A stretch of DNA of 31,705 bases from Bacteroidota bacterium. Lineage in GTDB: Bacteria > Bacteroidota > Bacteroidia > Chitinophagales > Chitinophagaceae. The stretch is taken from assembly GCA_023391015.1 (NCBI GenBank), contig JAEWBT010000014.1, forward strand, positions 1-31,705, read 5' to 3'. Shown here one piece after another: positions 1-7,125 of this stretch; within the stretch, counting starts at the first letter, position 1, and each line of letters starts with the position of its first letter. The notes under the pieces are model-generated. The model saw only the letters and a program-made list of their open reading frames with translations, was not told the origin of the DNA and did not search any database. Made by a program: the position numbers and the translations under genes.

Positions 1-1144
1 CGTTGTAGCTGCCGACCGGTACGTTTGTGAAAGTGTAAGTTCCGTTGGCGTCGGTTTCGGTGCTGGCCACCAGTTGGTTGTTGGTGTTGTTGCGCAGCAG
101 GATGGTGATGTTGCCCATCGGGTCACCGACGGCAGTGCCGCGGTTTGCGCCCTGCAACACATTTCCGGAAATAAAGCCGGAGCCGCTCATGGGAATACCT
201 TGGCGTAGGTAAATCGCAGTTCCTGTGGTAGTGCCGGTATGGTTCATCACCGTTGCGCTCTGCCAGTTGTAAGCACTGTCTGCATAGGTCGGCAGGAAAC
301 CTGTAGTCCAGGAAGAAGGTTGGTCAATCATATGGGCTTTGACCCGGTAGTCTCCTGCGGGCAGATTATTCCAATAAGCAGAAGCGTAATTAATGTTAGA
401 GAAACACGGCATCAGGAAAGAATCCACTGCCATCAGTGTTTGAGCGACAGAGTCATACGCAATAAGCCAGAATTTTACCGAAGCACTGTCCGCATTGACA
501 CTCGAATCCCAGATAGCAACAGCGGAAATTTCATTGGTCGGTGGAATGCCCCCGGAAATAACTACCTGCTGCCCAGAAGAATCTTGGCACAAAACCGACC
601 CGTTGGCCGACCAGGTAGCAACCATCCAAACGTTATACGTTCCCGGATTAGAATAGAAATGCACCGGCGAAGCAAGGGTATCCGTGCCGCCGTCGCCAAA
701 ATGCCATTCATACGTTACCGTAGCCGGCGCGGTGTTGGTATTGGTAGTCGTGTTGGTGAACGAGCAGGTCCAGTTGGTATCGGTATAAGTATATCCTGCG
801 TTTACGTTTACGCAGTTAAAGGTTGGATTACTACCGCCTGTTACCGTGATACATTGAGTATCAATAGCCGTGCAGCCATTACCTGTAGCAATCGTAAGCG
901 TAACACAATAGGTGCCGGAAGCTGAAAATGTATGTGTGGGGTTCATTACAATAGCAGTCGTCCCATCCCCAAAATCCCAAGACCAAGTGGCCGACCCCGG
1001 CATGCTAGGGGTGGAACTATTGGTAAAAGAATAAACACCCGGAGAAGGATTTGTGTAAGTAAATGAAGCCGTACACGGCGTCGTTTGCGCCCCCGCCCAT
1101 CCGCTCCAGAAAAGGCAGAAAAACACTGCAAATAGAACTTTCAT
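1..1144 (-). CDS. Secreted PKD-domain protein, N-terminal part (runs off window)
   Basis: This is the first 381 residues of a minus-strand protein that stays open to the window edge, so its C-terminus is not visible. Residues 1-20 are a signal peptide (MKVLFAVFFCLFWSGWAGAQ) with a signal peptidase I-like AxA/Q end. Two PKD-type beta-sandwich modules follow, at about 24-102 (WDFGDGT at 56-62) and 108-197 (WHFGDGG at 147-153). From about 322 a carboxypeptidase-regulatory or Cna-B-like module begins, with the typical DANGTYTFTNVPVGSY pattern at 365-380. Such architectures are usual for surface or secreted adhesins and for enzymes exported by the type IX system in Bacteroidota, but the C-terminal sorting domain lies outside. 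The start is set by the signal peptide and a promoter 38 bases upstream. No catalytic domain is seen, so function is unknown. Confidence 0.85.
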   Translation of the reverse strand, partial: MKVLFAVFFCLFWSGWAGAQTTPCTASFTYTNPSPGVYSFTNSSTPSMPGSATWSWDFGDGTTAIVMNPTHTFSASGTYCVTLTIATGNGCTAIDTQCITVTGGSNPTFNCVNVNAGYTYTDTNWTCSFTNTTTNTNTAPATVTYEWHFGDGGTDTLASPVHFYSNPGTYNVWMVATWSANGSVLCQDSSGQQVVISGGIPPTNEISAVAIWDSSVNADSASVKFWLIAYDSVAQTLMAVDSFLMPCFSNINYASAYWNNLPAGDYRVKAHMIDQPSSWTTGFLPTYADSAYNWQSATVMNHTGTTTGTAIYLRQGIPMSGSGFISGNVLQGANRGTAVGDPMGNITILLRNNTNNQLVASTETDANGTYTFTNVPVGSYN

Positions 1145-1181
1145 AAAGCGGATTTTTAAAAAGTGTTTAAGATACCGACAA

Positions 1182-1213
1182 CAAATCTAAAAAAGGACGT
1201 TGATTATTTCAAA
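1182..1213 (-). promoter_or_regulatory. Bacteroidota-type promoter for the PKD-protein gene
   Basis: On the minus strand TTTG (1210-1213) is followed by exactly 20 bases and TAGATTTG (1182-1189). This matches the Bacteroidota -33 TTTG and -7 TAnnTTTG consensus. It predicts a leader of about 30 bases before the start at 1144. Confidence 0.65.
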
Positions 1214-1229
1214 TAGTTTACAAATAAAA

Positions 1230-1261
1230 AATCCATTTCCGGAAATTTCCGGAAATGGATT
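1230..1261 (-). terminator. Palindromic terminator after hpd, built from two TTTCCGGAAA units
   Basis: This is a perfect 32-base palindrome centred at 1245/1246. Each arm is AATCCATTTCCGGAAA, so two back-to-back TTTCCGGAAA units form the core. Read on the minus strand, hpd ends 27 bases earlier and the hairpin continues into a T-rich run (GGATTTTTTATTTG), which fits an intrinsic terminator. With no loop bases in the perfect palindrome, an RNA hairpin would have to open a few central pairs. Confidence 0.65.
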
Positions 1262-1287
1262 GATAATACTAAAGCGTTAAGGTCTTC

Positions 1288-2427
1288 CTACAGGTTGCCG
1301 CGCAAGGCCTGCTCGCGCTCAATGCTTTCAAACAAAGCCTTGAAGTTGCCCGCGCCAAAGCTTTGAGCACCTTTGCGCTGGATGATTTCAAAAAACAGCG
1401 TCGGGCGATCCTGAATAGGCTTGGTGAAGATTTGCAGCAGGTAGCCTTCTTCGTCGCGATCCACCAGGATGCCGAGGTCCTGCAGCGGCTGAATTTCTTC
1501 TTCAATTTCACCCACGCGCTCGCCGAGCAGTTCGTAATAGGCATTGGGCGGCGCCGACAGAAATTCCACCCCGCGGGCTTTCAGCTCGGTAACCGTTTTC
1601 ACGATGTCTTTTGTAGCCACGGCAATGTGCTGCACGCCTTCGCCTTCATAGAACTCCAGATATTCTTCAATCTGGCTTTTCTTTTTGCCTTCCGCCGGTT
1701 CGTTAATCGGGAATTTCACGTAGCCGTTGCCATTAGCCATCACCTTACTCATCAGCGCCGAATACTCGGTGTTGATTTGTTTGTCGTCGAAGGAGAGGAT
1801 GTTGGCAAAGCCCATCACGTCTTCATACCACTTCACGGTTTCGTTCATGCGGTTCCAGCCCACGTTACCCACGCAGTGATCCACATACAGCAGACCGGTT
1901 TCGGTGGGGTGATAGGCTGTTTTCAGCGGCACGTAGCCAGGCATAAAAGGTCCGGTGTAATCCTTGCGCTCCACAAACATGTGGATGGTCTCCCCGTAGG
2001 TATAAATTCCGGAAATAATCACCTTTCCATGCTCGTCTTCCAGCGTGGTCGGCTCCAGATAAGGCTTCGCACCGCGGCTTACGGTTTCATTGTAAGAAAG
2101 GGTTGCGTCTTCCACCCATAAGGCCAAAACCTTTACGCCGTCGCCGTGCTTTTTGATATGCTCCGCAATCGGCGAATCGCTTTTCAGGTTAGTGGTAAGA
2201 ATCAGGCGGATTTTCTGCTGTTGCAATACATACGATACACGGTCGCGCACGCCGGTTTCCGGACCGGCATAGGCCACATCCTGAAAGCCGAAAGCGGTTT
2301 TATAGAAATGTGCTGCCTGCTTGGCGTTTCCTACATACATTTCAATGTAGTCGGTGCCGCGAATGGGCAAAAAGTCAGTTTTAGCGCGGCTTTGCAGCTC
2401 CTGGGCTACAATCGGAGATTCCATCAT
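1288..2427 (-). CDS. hpd: 4-hydroxyphenylpyruvate dioxygenase
   Basis: This 379-residue enzyme converts 4-hydroxyphenylpyruvate to homogentisate, using Fe(II) and O2, in tyrosine catabolism. It has the two tandem VOC (glyoxalase-fold) halves of the family. The expected iron ligands are visible: His184 (YVDHCVG), His267 (GVQHIAV) and Glu347 (LFFEIIQRKG). The C-terminal gating helix GAGNFKALFESIE is at 358-370. Length and ends are normal for bacterial HPPD. Two adjacent ATG codons (MMESP) could both serve as start. hmgA, the next enzyme of the pathway, lies upstream on the same strand, with a small membrane-protein gene and a 331-base gap between them. The gap makes separate transcription possible. 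Confidence 0.96.
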   Translation of the reverse strand: MMESPIVAQELQSRAKTDFLPIRGTDYIEMYVGNAKQAAHFYKTAFGFQDVAYAGPETGVRDRVSYVLQQQKIRLILTTNLKSDSPIAEHIKKHGDGVKVLALWVEDATLSYNETVSRGAKPYLEPTTLEDEHGKVIISGIYTYGETIHMFVERKDYTGPFMPGYVPLKTAYHPTETGLLYVDHCVGNVGWNRMNETVKWYEDVMGFANILSFDDKQINTEYSALMSKVMANGNGYVKFPINEPAEGKKKSQIEEYLEFYEGEGVQHIAVATKDIVKTVTELKARGVEFLSAPPNAYYELLGERVGEIEEEIQPLQDLGILVDRDEEGYLLQIFTKPIQDRPTLFFEIIQRKGAQSFGAGNFKALFESIEREQALRGNL

Positions 2428-2758
2428 GGTTTTTATCGTTTTTAAAACTTAAAAGAATAGGGAAAATTTCCGGAAAATTCCGGATCAACAGGCTGTAGAG
2501 AATACCCTAAGACCAGATGGCCATAATGGCTTCACGCAGCAAGCCCTTGCAATGATGACGCTTTCGCATATGCAATCTAAAAATGCCTTACAAAGATAAG
2601 GCTCTAAACAAACTAAAAGAGGTTTGTTCAAGAAGTAGCTAACCAATACTGATTGTCGCGTATAAATTAGGGGTCTGCCGACCTCGTCCAAAGCCTCAGA
2701 TTCAAGAGAAAAAGTGCCCCGGCGCGCAAGAGGCGAAGTTATTTTAAGGTATGATATC
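2428..2758. other. Non-coding gap upstream of hpd
   Basis: These 331 bases hold no convincing gene. A full TTTCCGGAAA copy lies at 2465-2474, followed by a second half-copy, close to the hpd start. On the minus strand TATCTTTG (2591-2598) matches the -7 element TAnnTTTG, but no TTTG lies 19-21 bases further upstream. It is therefore only a weak candidate for an hpd promoter with a leader of about 150 bases. No recognised riboswitch or RNA gene was identified. Confidence 0.4.
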
Positions 2759-3064
2759 TCAGAAAGGCCGGTGCAACCAAAGAATCAGAAACATAATGCA
2801 GGCAACAATCACCAGCAACCACTTCATAAAATGGCTTTTTTGCTCTTGCAGCGCAGTACGAAATGTCCTGGCAAGTTGATTCCGGGAATTTTCAATTTCT
2901 TTCCCAATGGACGATGCTGTAATCCGGTTTCGGAGGGCCTGCTTTTCAATAACAACCTTTTCAATAGATGTAGTCAGGGATCTTGCCTTCTCCGTCTCTC
3001 CCAACGCCTCGACGAGCAATTCATAAATCTCCAAACGCTGCTTTTCTCTCATGCCCGGCGGCAT
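2759..3064 (-). CDS. Small membrane-anchored coiled-coil protein
   Basis: This is a 101-residue protein of unknown function. Residues about 6-75 are charged and helix-prone, with a probable coiled coil around the EKARSLTTSIEKVVIEKQAL segment. The C-terminus is one strong membrane helix (about 80-98, WLLVIVACIMFLILWL) ending in a short RPF tail, so the bulk would be cytoplasmic and tail-anchored. The layout recalls small CCDC90/DUF1640-like proteins, but I cannot assign a family. The start lies 25 bases after the hmgA stop, and a GGGAGG sequence precedes it by about 15-20 bases. An alternative start at Met5 (3052) is equally plausible. Its place directly after hmgA suggests co-transcription. 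Confidence 0.65.
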   Translation of the reverse strand: MPPGMREKQRLEIYELLVEALGETEKARSLTTSIEKVVIEKQALRNRITASSIGKEIENSRNQLARTFRTALQEQKSHFMKWLLVIVACIMFLILWLHRPF

Positions 3065-3089
3065 ACAGAAACCTTGCCAACCTCCCAGC

Positions 3090-4250
3090 TTACTCTATCC
3101 AGCTATACGCATACTGATCGTCTTCAATATCCAGCGCCTGTTGGGTCAGGTGCAGTGGGTGAAACGTATCCACCATCACGGCCAGTTCGCCGGTATCTTC
3201 CTTGCCAATGCTTTTTTCTACCGCGCCGGGGTGAGGGCCATGCGGAATGCCCGCCGGGTGCAGCGTAATCATGCCGCGCGTTACGTGTTTGCGGCTCATA
3301 AAGTCGCCATCTACATAATACAGCACCTCGTCGGAATCGATGTTGCTGTGGTAATACGGCGCCGGAATGGAAAGCGGATGATAATCGTATTTCCGGGGCA
3401 CGAAAGAGCAAATCACGAAGTTGTGGGCGTCAAACTGCTGGTGCACCGGCGGGGGCTGATGCACGCGGCCCGTAATCGGCTCAAAGTCGTGAATCGAAGT
3501 GATATAAGGATATTCAGTGCCATCCCAGCCAATCAGGTCAAACGGATGATAGGCGTATACAATGGGGTAAAGAAAGCCTTTTTTCTTCGTGTGAATCAAA
3601 AATTCTCCTTTCTCGTCGTGGGTTTCCAGATCCTGCGGCTTGCGGAGGTCGCGCTCGCAATACGGAGCATGTTCCAGCAACTGCCCGTGGCGGCTCAGAT
3701 AGCGCTTCGGAAAGGAAATCGGCGACGGACTTTCTACAATGAAAAGCCGGTTTTCTTCGCCGTCAAAATGAATCTGGTAAATGGTTCCGCGCGGAATCAC
3801 AATGTAATCACCGTAGCTAAACGGCAGTTTGCCATAGGCGGTCTTCACCGTCCCGGTCCCTTCATGCACAAAAATCACTTCGTCGCAATCGGCGTTTTTG
3901 AAAAATTCTGTTTCGCCCATGCTTTTTTTCGGCGCAGCCAGTACGATGTGGCAGTCGTTGTTGAAAAGCACCGTTTTCCGGCTTTTGAGGTATTCGGTTT
4001 CCGGCTTGACGTGGAATCCTTCAAACGAACGCGGCTTCAGCAGGCTGTCGGTGGCCGGTTTGGGGCGCACGTCCGTTGGGTCGCCGGCTTTGGTGATGAC
4101 GGTTGGCGGATGCACGTGATACAACAGGGAGTAATTAGACGAAAAACCTTCGGTCGAAAATAATTCTTCGCGGTACAATCCGCCGTCCGGTTTCCGGAAT
4201 TGCGTATGGCGTTTGTGCGGAATTTTCCCTAGCGTATAGTAATGCGGCAT
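3090..4250 (-). CDS. hmgA: Homogentisate 1,2-dioxygenase
   Basis: This 386-residue protein opens the ring of homogentisate to maleylacetoacetate, with Fe(II), in tyrosine and phenylalanine catabolism. It shows the cupin-type fold sequence of the family, including the GDYIVIPRGTIYQI strand segment (147-160) and the C-terminal metal region. Probable iron ligands are His301 (PYYHSN), Glu308 (SDEVLYY) and His337 in the conserved HPAGIPHGPHPG (331-342). It is shorter than the human enzyme (about 445 residues), as is common for this bacterial subgroup. It heads the cluster hmgA, small membrane protein, hpd. A -7 element ends only 7 bases before the ATG, implying a very short leader or none. No fumarylacetoacetase is present in the window. 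Confidence 0.95.
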   Translation of the reverse strand: MPHYYTLGKIPHKRHTQFRKPDGGLYREELFSTEGFSSNYSLLYHVHPPTVITKAGDPTDVRPKPATDSLLKPRSFEGFHVKPETEYLKSRKTVLFNNDCHIVLAAPKKSMGETEFFKNADCDEVIFVHEGTGTVKTAYGKLPFSYGDYIVIPRGTIYQIHFDGEENRLFIVESPSPISFPKRYLSRHGQLLEHAPYCERDLRKPQDLETHDEKGEFLIHTKKKGFLYPIVYAYHPFDLIGWDGTEYPYITSIHDFEPITGRVHQPPPVHQQFDAHNFVICSFVPRKYDYHPLSIPAPYYHSNIDSDEVLYYVDGDFMSRKHVTRGMITLHPAGIPHGPHPGAVEKSIGKEDTGELAVMVDTFHPLHLTQQALDIEDDQYAYSWIE

Positions 4251-4257
4251 AGTGGTT

Positions 4258-4289
4258 CAAATTTAGACAAAACCGCCAAACTGACGAAA
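4258..4289 (-). promoter_or_regulatory. Probable hmgA promoter
   Basis: On the minus strand TTTC (4286-4289, one mismatch to TTTG) is followed by 20 bases and a perfect TAnnTTTG (TAAATTTG, 4258-4265). The start codon is 7 bases downstream, so the transcript would have almost no leader. The element sits where the missing 5' half of the neighbouring amidotransferase gene should be. Confidence 0.5.
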
Positions 4290-4290
4290 T

Positions 4291-4596
4291 ATGCCGGGTG
4301 CTTTTGAAGCGTTTCACTGGCACGGCGACACTTTTGATCTTCCGGAAGGGGCTGTGCATCTGGCGCAAACGGCTGCCTGCGCCAATCAGGCTTTTCTATA
4401 CCAGAACCGGGTGTTGGGCTTGCAGTTTCACCTGGAAGCTACGCCACAAACGATTTCCGGAATGTTGGCGCACGGTAGCGCAGAACTGGTTGGGGAAGCG
4501 CCGTTTGTGCAATCCGCGAAAACCATCCAAAGCCAGACCGATAAATGCCTTTTGTCGAATCAATATCTGACTGATTTATTGGATGGTTTGGGGTAA
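4291..4596 (+). pseudogene. Class I glutamine amidotransferase, C-terminal fragment
   Basis: The 101 residues match only the C-terminal half of a GMP-synthase-like class I glutamine amidotransferase. The family signature FHWHGDTFDLPEGA (8-21) is followed by LGLQFHLE, which carries the His and Glu of the catalytic triad. The N-terminal half, with the nucleophilic Cys (usually in a GxCxG context), is absent. In-frame TGA at 4282-4284 lies only two codons before the ATG, and the hmgA promoter and start occupy the DNA just beyond. With no nucleophile it cannot be an active amidase. I read it as a remnant left when the region next to hmgA was rearranged, though translation from the ATG at 4291 remains possible. 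Confidence 0.75.
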
Positions 4597-4607
4597 GGGG
4601 TGAACGG

Positions 4608-4797
4608 ACAGGGCTTGCTGCTGGGGCGGCATTCATTGAACGTCCAGCCCCGAACCGCAGCCCGGTTTTGTTTTCTTGTTGAAGTTAAGAACTACTGCCG
4701 AATGTTGTTCGTCATGCTAGAACTGTTGCCGATGCTTGCACATAGCCGATGTTCTATTCGTCGCCCCGCCATAGCAGCAAACCCCATGTTGTAGGCA
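4608..4797 (-). repeat. attC-like imperfect inverted repeat
   Basis: The arms are ACAGGGCTTGCTGCTGGGGC (4608-4627) and, on the opposite strand, ACATGGGGTTTGCTGCTATG (4789-4770). They can pair with a few bulges around a central region of about 130 bases. The outer box GTTGTAGGCA (4788-4797) recurs in inverted orientation at 5395-5404 beside the gene start. About 225 bases between the amidotransferase remnant and the GIY-YIG stop hold this structure and no gene. Confidence 0.55.
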
Positions 4798-4822
4798 TCT
4801 CTGTTCCGACATCCGAAATGCG

Positions 4823-5389
4823 CTATGCGTTTCTAGTTGCTTCGTCTTTACAAACGTGTCGCAACGCAATAAGGGTGTCTGCAAGAGGATTGAGTTTTTT
4901 CGTCCGTGGGTCTAAGTCAAGTGTTGGGCGAAGTTCTCTGATAACGGCGTCTTCGTGTTGCCTTAATAGTCTATAATCCATTGTGTCCTTGAAAACCCAG
5001 TAGCCTATTTTTAGGTTTTGCAGCATCCATTCCGTCAATTTTTCTTCGCCGTCAGCTGTGAATTTGTAATTGTCAAAGCGTTTCGTGTCATTAGTCCCGC
5101 CCCGTGGTATGGCTTTAAGTTTCAGCTTATCTCTCAATACCGCACCAAGAGAACGTCGAAGCGTTGACCTACCAGACTGTCCAGATTTGAAATGCTGGTT
5201 GAAGTCCCTGCTGTGCAAACTGTCTTTGGAAATGCCGATGTAAAGCAGTTGCCCACCTTGTCCGAATTGTCCCAAAGTTGAAGTGTCAGCTAATACAAAA
5301 CCGTAGATGCCGGGCTGCTTAGGATAGTCAACGTGGTCTGAATAGTTGCGGCTTGTCTGTCGTAATGATGTTATGATTGAGGTTGTCAT
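4823..5389 (-). CDS. GIY-YIG-fold protein
   Basis: This 188-residue protein has the GIY-YIG nuclease core. GIY is at 27-29 (QPGIYGF), YIG at 50-52 (LLYIGIS), and helix residues DFNQHF and a candidate metal-binding Glu at 146 (RQHEDAVIRELRPTLDL) resemble the family's ExxxIxxxxPxLN helix. Family members cut DNA in repair, homing or restriction; the substrate here is unknown. The start is only five bases after the box TGCCTACAAC/GTTGTAGGCA, and base composition is lower in GC than neighbouring genes. It is the only gene of a cassette-like insert, so horizontal acquisition is likely. No later Met occurs before residue 122, which supports the start. Confidence 0.75.
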   Translation of the reverse strand: MTTSIITSLRQTSRNYSDHVDYPKQPGIYGFVLADTSTLGQFGQGGQLLYIGISKDSLHSRDFNQHFKSGQSGRSTLRRSLGAVLRDKLKLKAIPRGGTNDTKRFDNYKFTADGEEKLTEWMLQNLKIGYWVFKDTMDYRLLRQHEDAVIRELRPTLDLDPRTKKLNPLADTLIALRHVCKDEATRNA

Positions 5390-5588
5390 AGAGTTGCCTA
5401 CAACTCAGAATTATGCGCCATTACCTTATCAAAAAGCATCGCATTAATACCTCTTACGGGTGGATATGCGCCAATTTTAAGGCAAAATCCTATGGCGGAT
5501 ATTTTCCGGAATTGTGGTTCCCAAATATAGCGCACGGCTTTCCCAATCGCAAATTACATCAGCGTAATCGCCACTTCCACCAACGCAA

Positions 5589-5614
5589 AAAAGCCCGGCA
5601 CATACCGGGCTTTT
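5589..5614 (-). terminator. Terminator of the rpmB-rpmG-DUF4295 cluster
   Basis: A perfect 10-base-pair stem (AAAAGCCCGG with CCGGGCTTTT) encloses a 6-base loop. On the minus strand it continues into a T run, 27 bases after the DUF4295 stop. The A and T flanks could also make it work on the plus strand. Confidence 0.85.
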
Positions 5615-5640
5615 CTAAAAAGCTTGTTCGAGCGCGAAGC

Positions 5641-5811
5641 TTATTTCGCGGCCAGAAAATCCTTTACCTTGTCTTTGTGAACGATTTGTTCTTTAAAGGT
5701 ATAGGCGCCTGTTTTGGGCGAGCGGACCGCCTTGATTACCTTTGTCCAGTTTTTGGCTTCGGCAGCAAGTTTCGGGTCCTTTTTAATCGCGGTTTTAGCG
5801 GCTTTTGCCAT
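5641..5811 (-). CDS. DUF4295 family small protein
   Basis: This 56-residue basic protein (starting MAKAAKTAIKKDPK) has the DUF4295 core TKVIKAVRSPKTGAYTFKEQ at 23-42, followed by IVHKDKVKDFLAAK. The family is typical of Bacteroidota and is encoded directly after rpmG, as here. The gene is fifty bases downstream of rpmG on the same strand and followed by a strong terminator. Its role is not established, but its size, basic charge and constant linkage to L28 and L33 genes suggest a ribosome-associated function. Confidence 0.9.
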   Translation of the reverse strand: MAKAAKTAIKKDPKLAAEAKNWTKVIKAVRSPKTGAYTFKEQIVHKDKVKDFLAAK

Positions 5812-5864
5812 GAGAAATGCGGATAAAAATAGGGTGAAGTAAAAAGTAAGGCGAGCGCCCCGGC

Positions 5865-6050
5865 TTACTTGATTTCTTTATGAACCGTGTAACGCTTCAT
5901 GATGGGATTGTACTTTTTCAGTTCAATCCGCTCCGGCGTGTTTTTCTTGTTCTTAACGGTAATGTAGCGACTGGTGCCCGGCAGCCCCGTAGCCTTATGC
6001 TCGGTGCATTCCAGAATCACCTGAACGCGGTTTCCTTTTTTTGCTGCCAT
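5865..6050 (-). CDS. rpmG: 50S ribosomal protein L33
   Basis: This 61-residue large-subunit ribosomal protein starts MAAKKGNRVQVILECTEHK and ends YNPIMKRYTVHKEIK, both diagnostic of bL33. Only one Cys is present (residue 15), so the two CxxC zinc pairs of the metal-binding form are missing and this is a zinc-independent (C-minus) version. It lies 40 bases after rpmB and before the DUF4295 gene, the standard Bacteroidota order. Confidence 0.97.
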   Translation of the reverse strand: MAAKKGNRVQVILECTEHKATGLPGTSRYITVKNKKNTPERIELKKYNPIMKRYTVHKEIK

Positions 6051-6090
6051 GATTGCTGTGCTGCTTTACGGAAATGAGGGGTGAGGAAAA

Positions 6091-6327
6091 TTAGATTTTA
6101 TGACCTTCGGCGCGCAGTTTCTTCACCACGCTCATGAGGCCATTTTTAGAAATCGTGCGAATTGCATCGGTAGAAACCTTCATGGTGATAAAGCGGTCTT
6201 CCTCAGCCAGGAAAAAACGCTTGGTCTGCAGGTTGGGCAGAAAACGTTTCTTGGCTTTCTTGTTCGAGAAAGATACTTTATGACCCGTCATGGGCTTTTT
6301 ACCGGTTACCAGACAGACGCGTGCCAT
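6091..6327 (-). CDS. rpmB: 50S ribosomal protein L28
   Basis: This 78-residue bL28 opens MARVCLVTGKKPMTGHKVSFSN and contains the family's KKRFLPNLQTKRFF segment. Only one Cys (residue 5) remains of the zinc-binding pattern, so this too is a C-minus form, matching L33 next door. It is the first gene of a three-gene cluster with its own promoter 20 bases upstream of the start. The stop is 40 bases before the rpmG start. Confidence 0.97.
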   Translation of the reverse strand: MARVCLVTGKKPMTGHKVSFSNKKAKKRFLPNLQTKRFFLAEEDRFITMKVSTDAIRTISKNGLMSVVKKLRAEGHKI

Positions 6328-6346
6328 GTTTTAATTTTTAGGAGTG

Positions 6347-6378
6347 CAAAAGTGAGCCTTTTTTCCTAATTGGCCAAA
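6347..6378 (-). promoter_or_regulatory. Promoter of the rpmB cluster
   Basis: On the minus strand TTTG (6375-6378), exactly 20 bases, then CACTTTTG (6347-6354), one mismatch from TAnnTTTG. The start codon of rpmB is 20 bases further on. The spacing equals that of the rplS and PKD-gene promoters. Confidence 0.65.
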
Positions 6379-6380
6379 TC

Positions 6381-6424
6381 TTTTTGACCAAAGACAAAAG
6401 ACGATAGACAAAAGACGAAAGATC
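6381..6424. repeat. GTCTTTTGTC-type simple repeat, copy 1
   Basis: The segment is made of AAAGACAAAAGACGATAGAC-like units. Close relatives, reverse-complemented, lie at 20603-20638 and 28485-28517. It sits between the acidic-protein stop and the rpmB promoter. Confidence 0.6.
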
Positions 6425-6469
6425 TAACTTGGGGAAATTTCCGGAAATCAGGTGTCCGAAAAGCCTGTT

Positions 6470-6931
6470 CTAGGCTTCTTCGTCGGCCTCGGCGTTCCAC
6501 TGCACTTCCGTCAGCACGTCGCCTTCAAACCACAGGCTGATGCCTTTTTCTTCCACAAAAAACAAGCGGCTGCTGCCCATTTCTTCTTCCATCTCGTCGT
6601 CTTCCTGCAGCTCGCCCCAGTCTTTGTTTTCAAACACATTCAGCACCTGTTCCAGGTCTTTGCCAACGAGCGAAACGCCCTCCAGGGTGTATTCTTCAAG
6701 GCTCACGGCAATGCTGCTGAGCTTCCAGCCGGCGCTTTCGTCAAACGACAAGGAAAGGCCGTCTTCGTCGTAGTGCCAGGCTTCGGTGCGGTCGTCCTCG
6801 TCTTCATCCAGCGAGAAGGTTTCTTTTTCCGAAGGGGCACCCAGGATGCTTTGCGCCTGCTCGCGGGTCATGCCAAAAGAAAGGTCGCCCAGGCCACTGA
6901 AAGGCTTTATTTCTGTGAATCCGTTTTTCAT
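6470..6931 (-). CDS. Acidic protein of unknown function, possibly two BLIP/SmpA-like repeats
   Basis: This 153-residue, very acidic soluble protein has no signal peptide. I chose Met at 6931 (MKNGFTEIKPF); an in-frame extension upstream is basic, low-complexity and reads through repeat DNA. Two similar halves can be seen. The first has GDLSFGMTREQAQSILGAP, then WHYDEDGLSLSFDES and a WKLSSIAV strand. The second has GVSLVGKDLEQVLNVF, then RLFFVEEKGISLWFEGD and LTEVQW. This helix-loop-helix plus beta pattern resembles the BLIP/SmpA-OmlA fold, but that is inference from pattern only. It lies alone between the rpmB promoter and a permease gene. No function can be given. Confidence 0.7.
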   Translation of the reverse strand: MKNGFTEIKPFSGLGDLSFGMTREQAQSILGAPSEKETFSLDEDEDDRTEAWHYDEDGLSLSFDESAGWKLSSIAVSLEEYTLEGVSLVGKDLEQVLNVFENKDWGELQEDDEMEEEMGSSRLFFVEEKGISLWFEGDVLTEVQWNAEADEEA

Positions 6932-7027
6932 AAAAAGGAGAGTTTTTTCTGGCTGCAAAGTTGCGTTATAAAAAGCAGTGTTGCGGCGTGGTTTTCTCTT
7001 TGATAATATTGTATGTCTGTAAATGCG

Positions 7028-7114
7028 GGTCGCGGAGCGACCAAACGTTTGTAGCGCCATCATTGCATTTTCCGGGTGGTCGCGGAGCCTGTACCGCTGC
7101 ACAGCGGGGCGACC
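7028..7114. repeat. GGTCGC hairpin pair
   Basis: GGTCGC-GGA-GCGACC (7028-7042) is a perfect short hairpin. A second, larger hairpin at 7078-7114 uses the same GGTCGC/GCGACC ends and an inner CCGCTG-CA-CAGCGG stem. They fill the gap between the permease stop and the acidic-protein gene and could slow transcription, but they lack a T run. Confidence 0.5.
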
Positions 7115-7125
7115 TAATGTTAATA

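Larger units (their letters stand above)
4605..5403 (-). mobile_element. Single gene-cassette-like insert with an attC-like site
   Basis: The unit holds one minus-strand gene (GIY-YIG) with almost no 5' leader and a long 3' non-coding tail. On the minus strand it begins TTGTAGGCA (5403-5395), and each end abuts a G, giving a G|TT junction (5404|5403 and 4605|4604). After the gene comes TGCCTACAAC (4797-4788). If the unit were circularised this would pair perfectly with the GTTGTAGGCA formed at the joint, as R'' and R' boxes do in integron attC sites. Inside them lies a second imperfect inverted repeat, 4608-4631 with 4762-4789 (shared TTGCTGCT core). The reconstructed site would be about 190 bases, longer than typical attC. 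No integrase is in the window. The cassette interpretation is inference from geometry. Confidence 0.5.

Noticed and set aside
2428..2600. Riboswitch or small RNA in the hpd leader
   Set aside because: No conserved fold recognised; only a lone -7-like box supports transcription from here.
2485..2691. Open frame of 68 residues on the minus strand upstream of hpd
   Set aside because: No domain, mixed composition, lies in a gap with no matching promoter-start arrangement; treated as non-coding.
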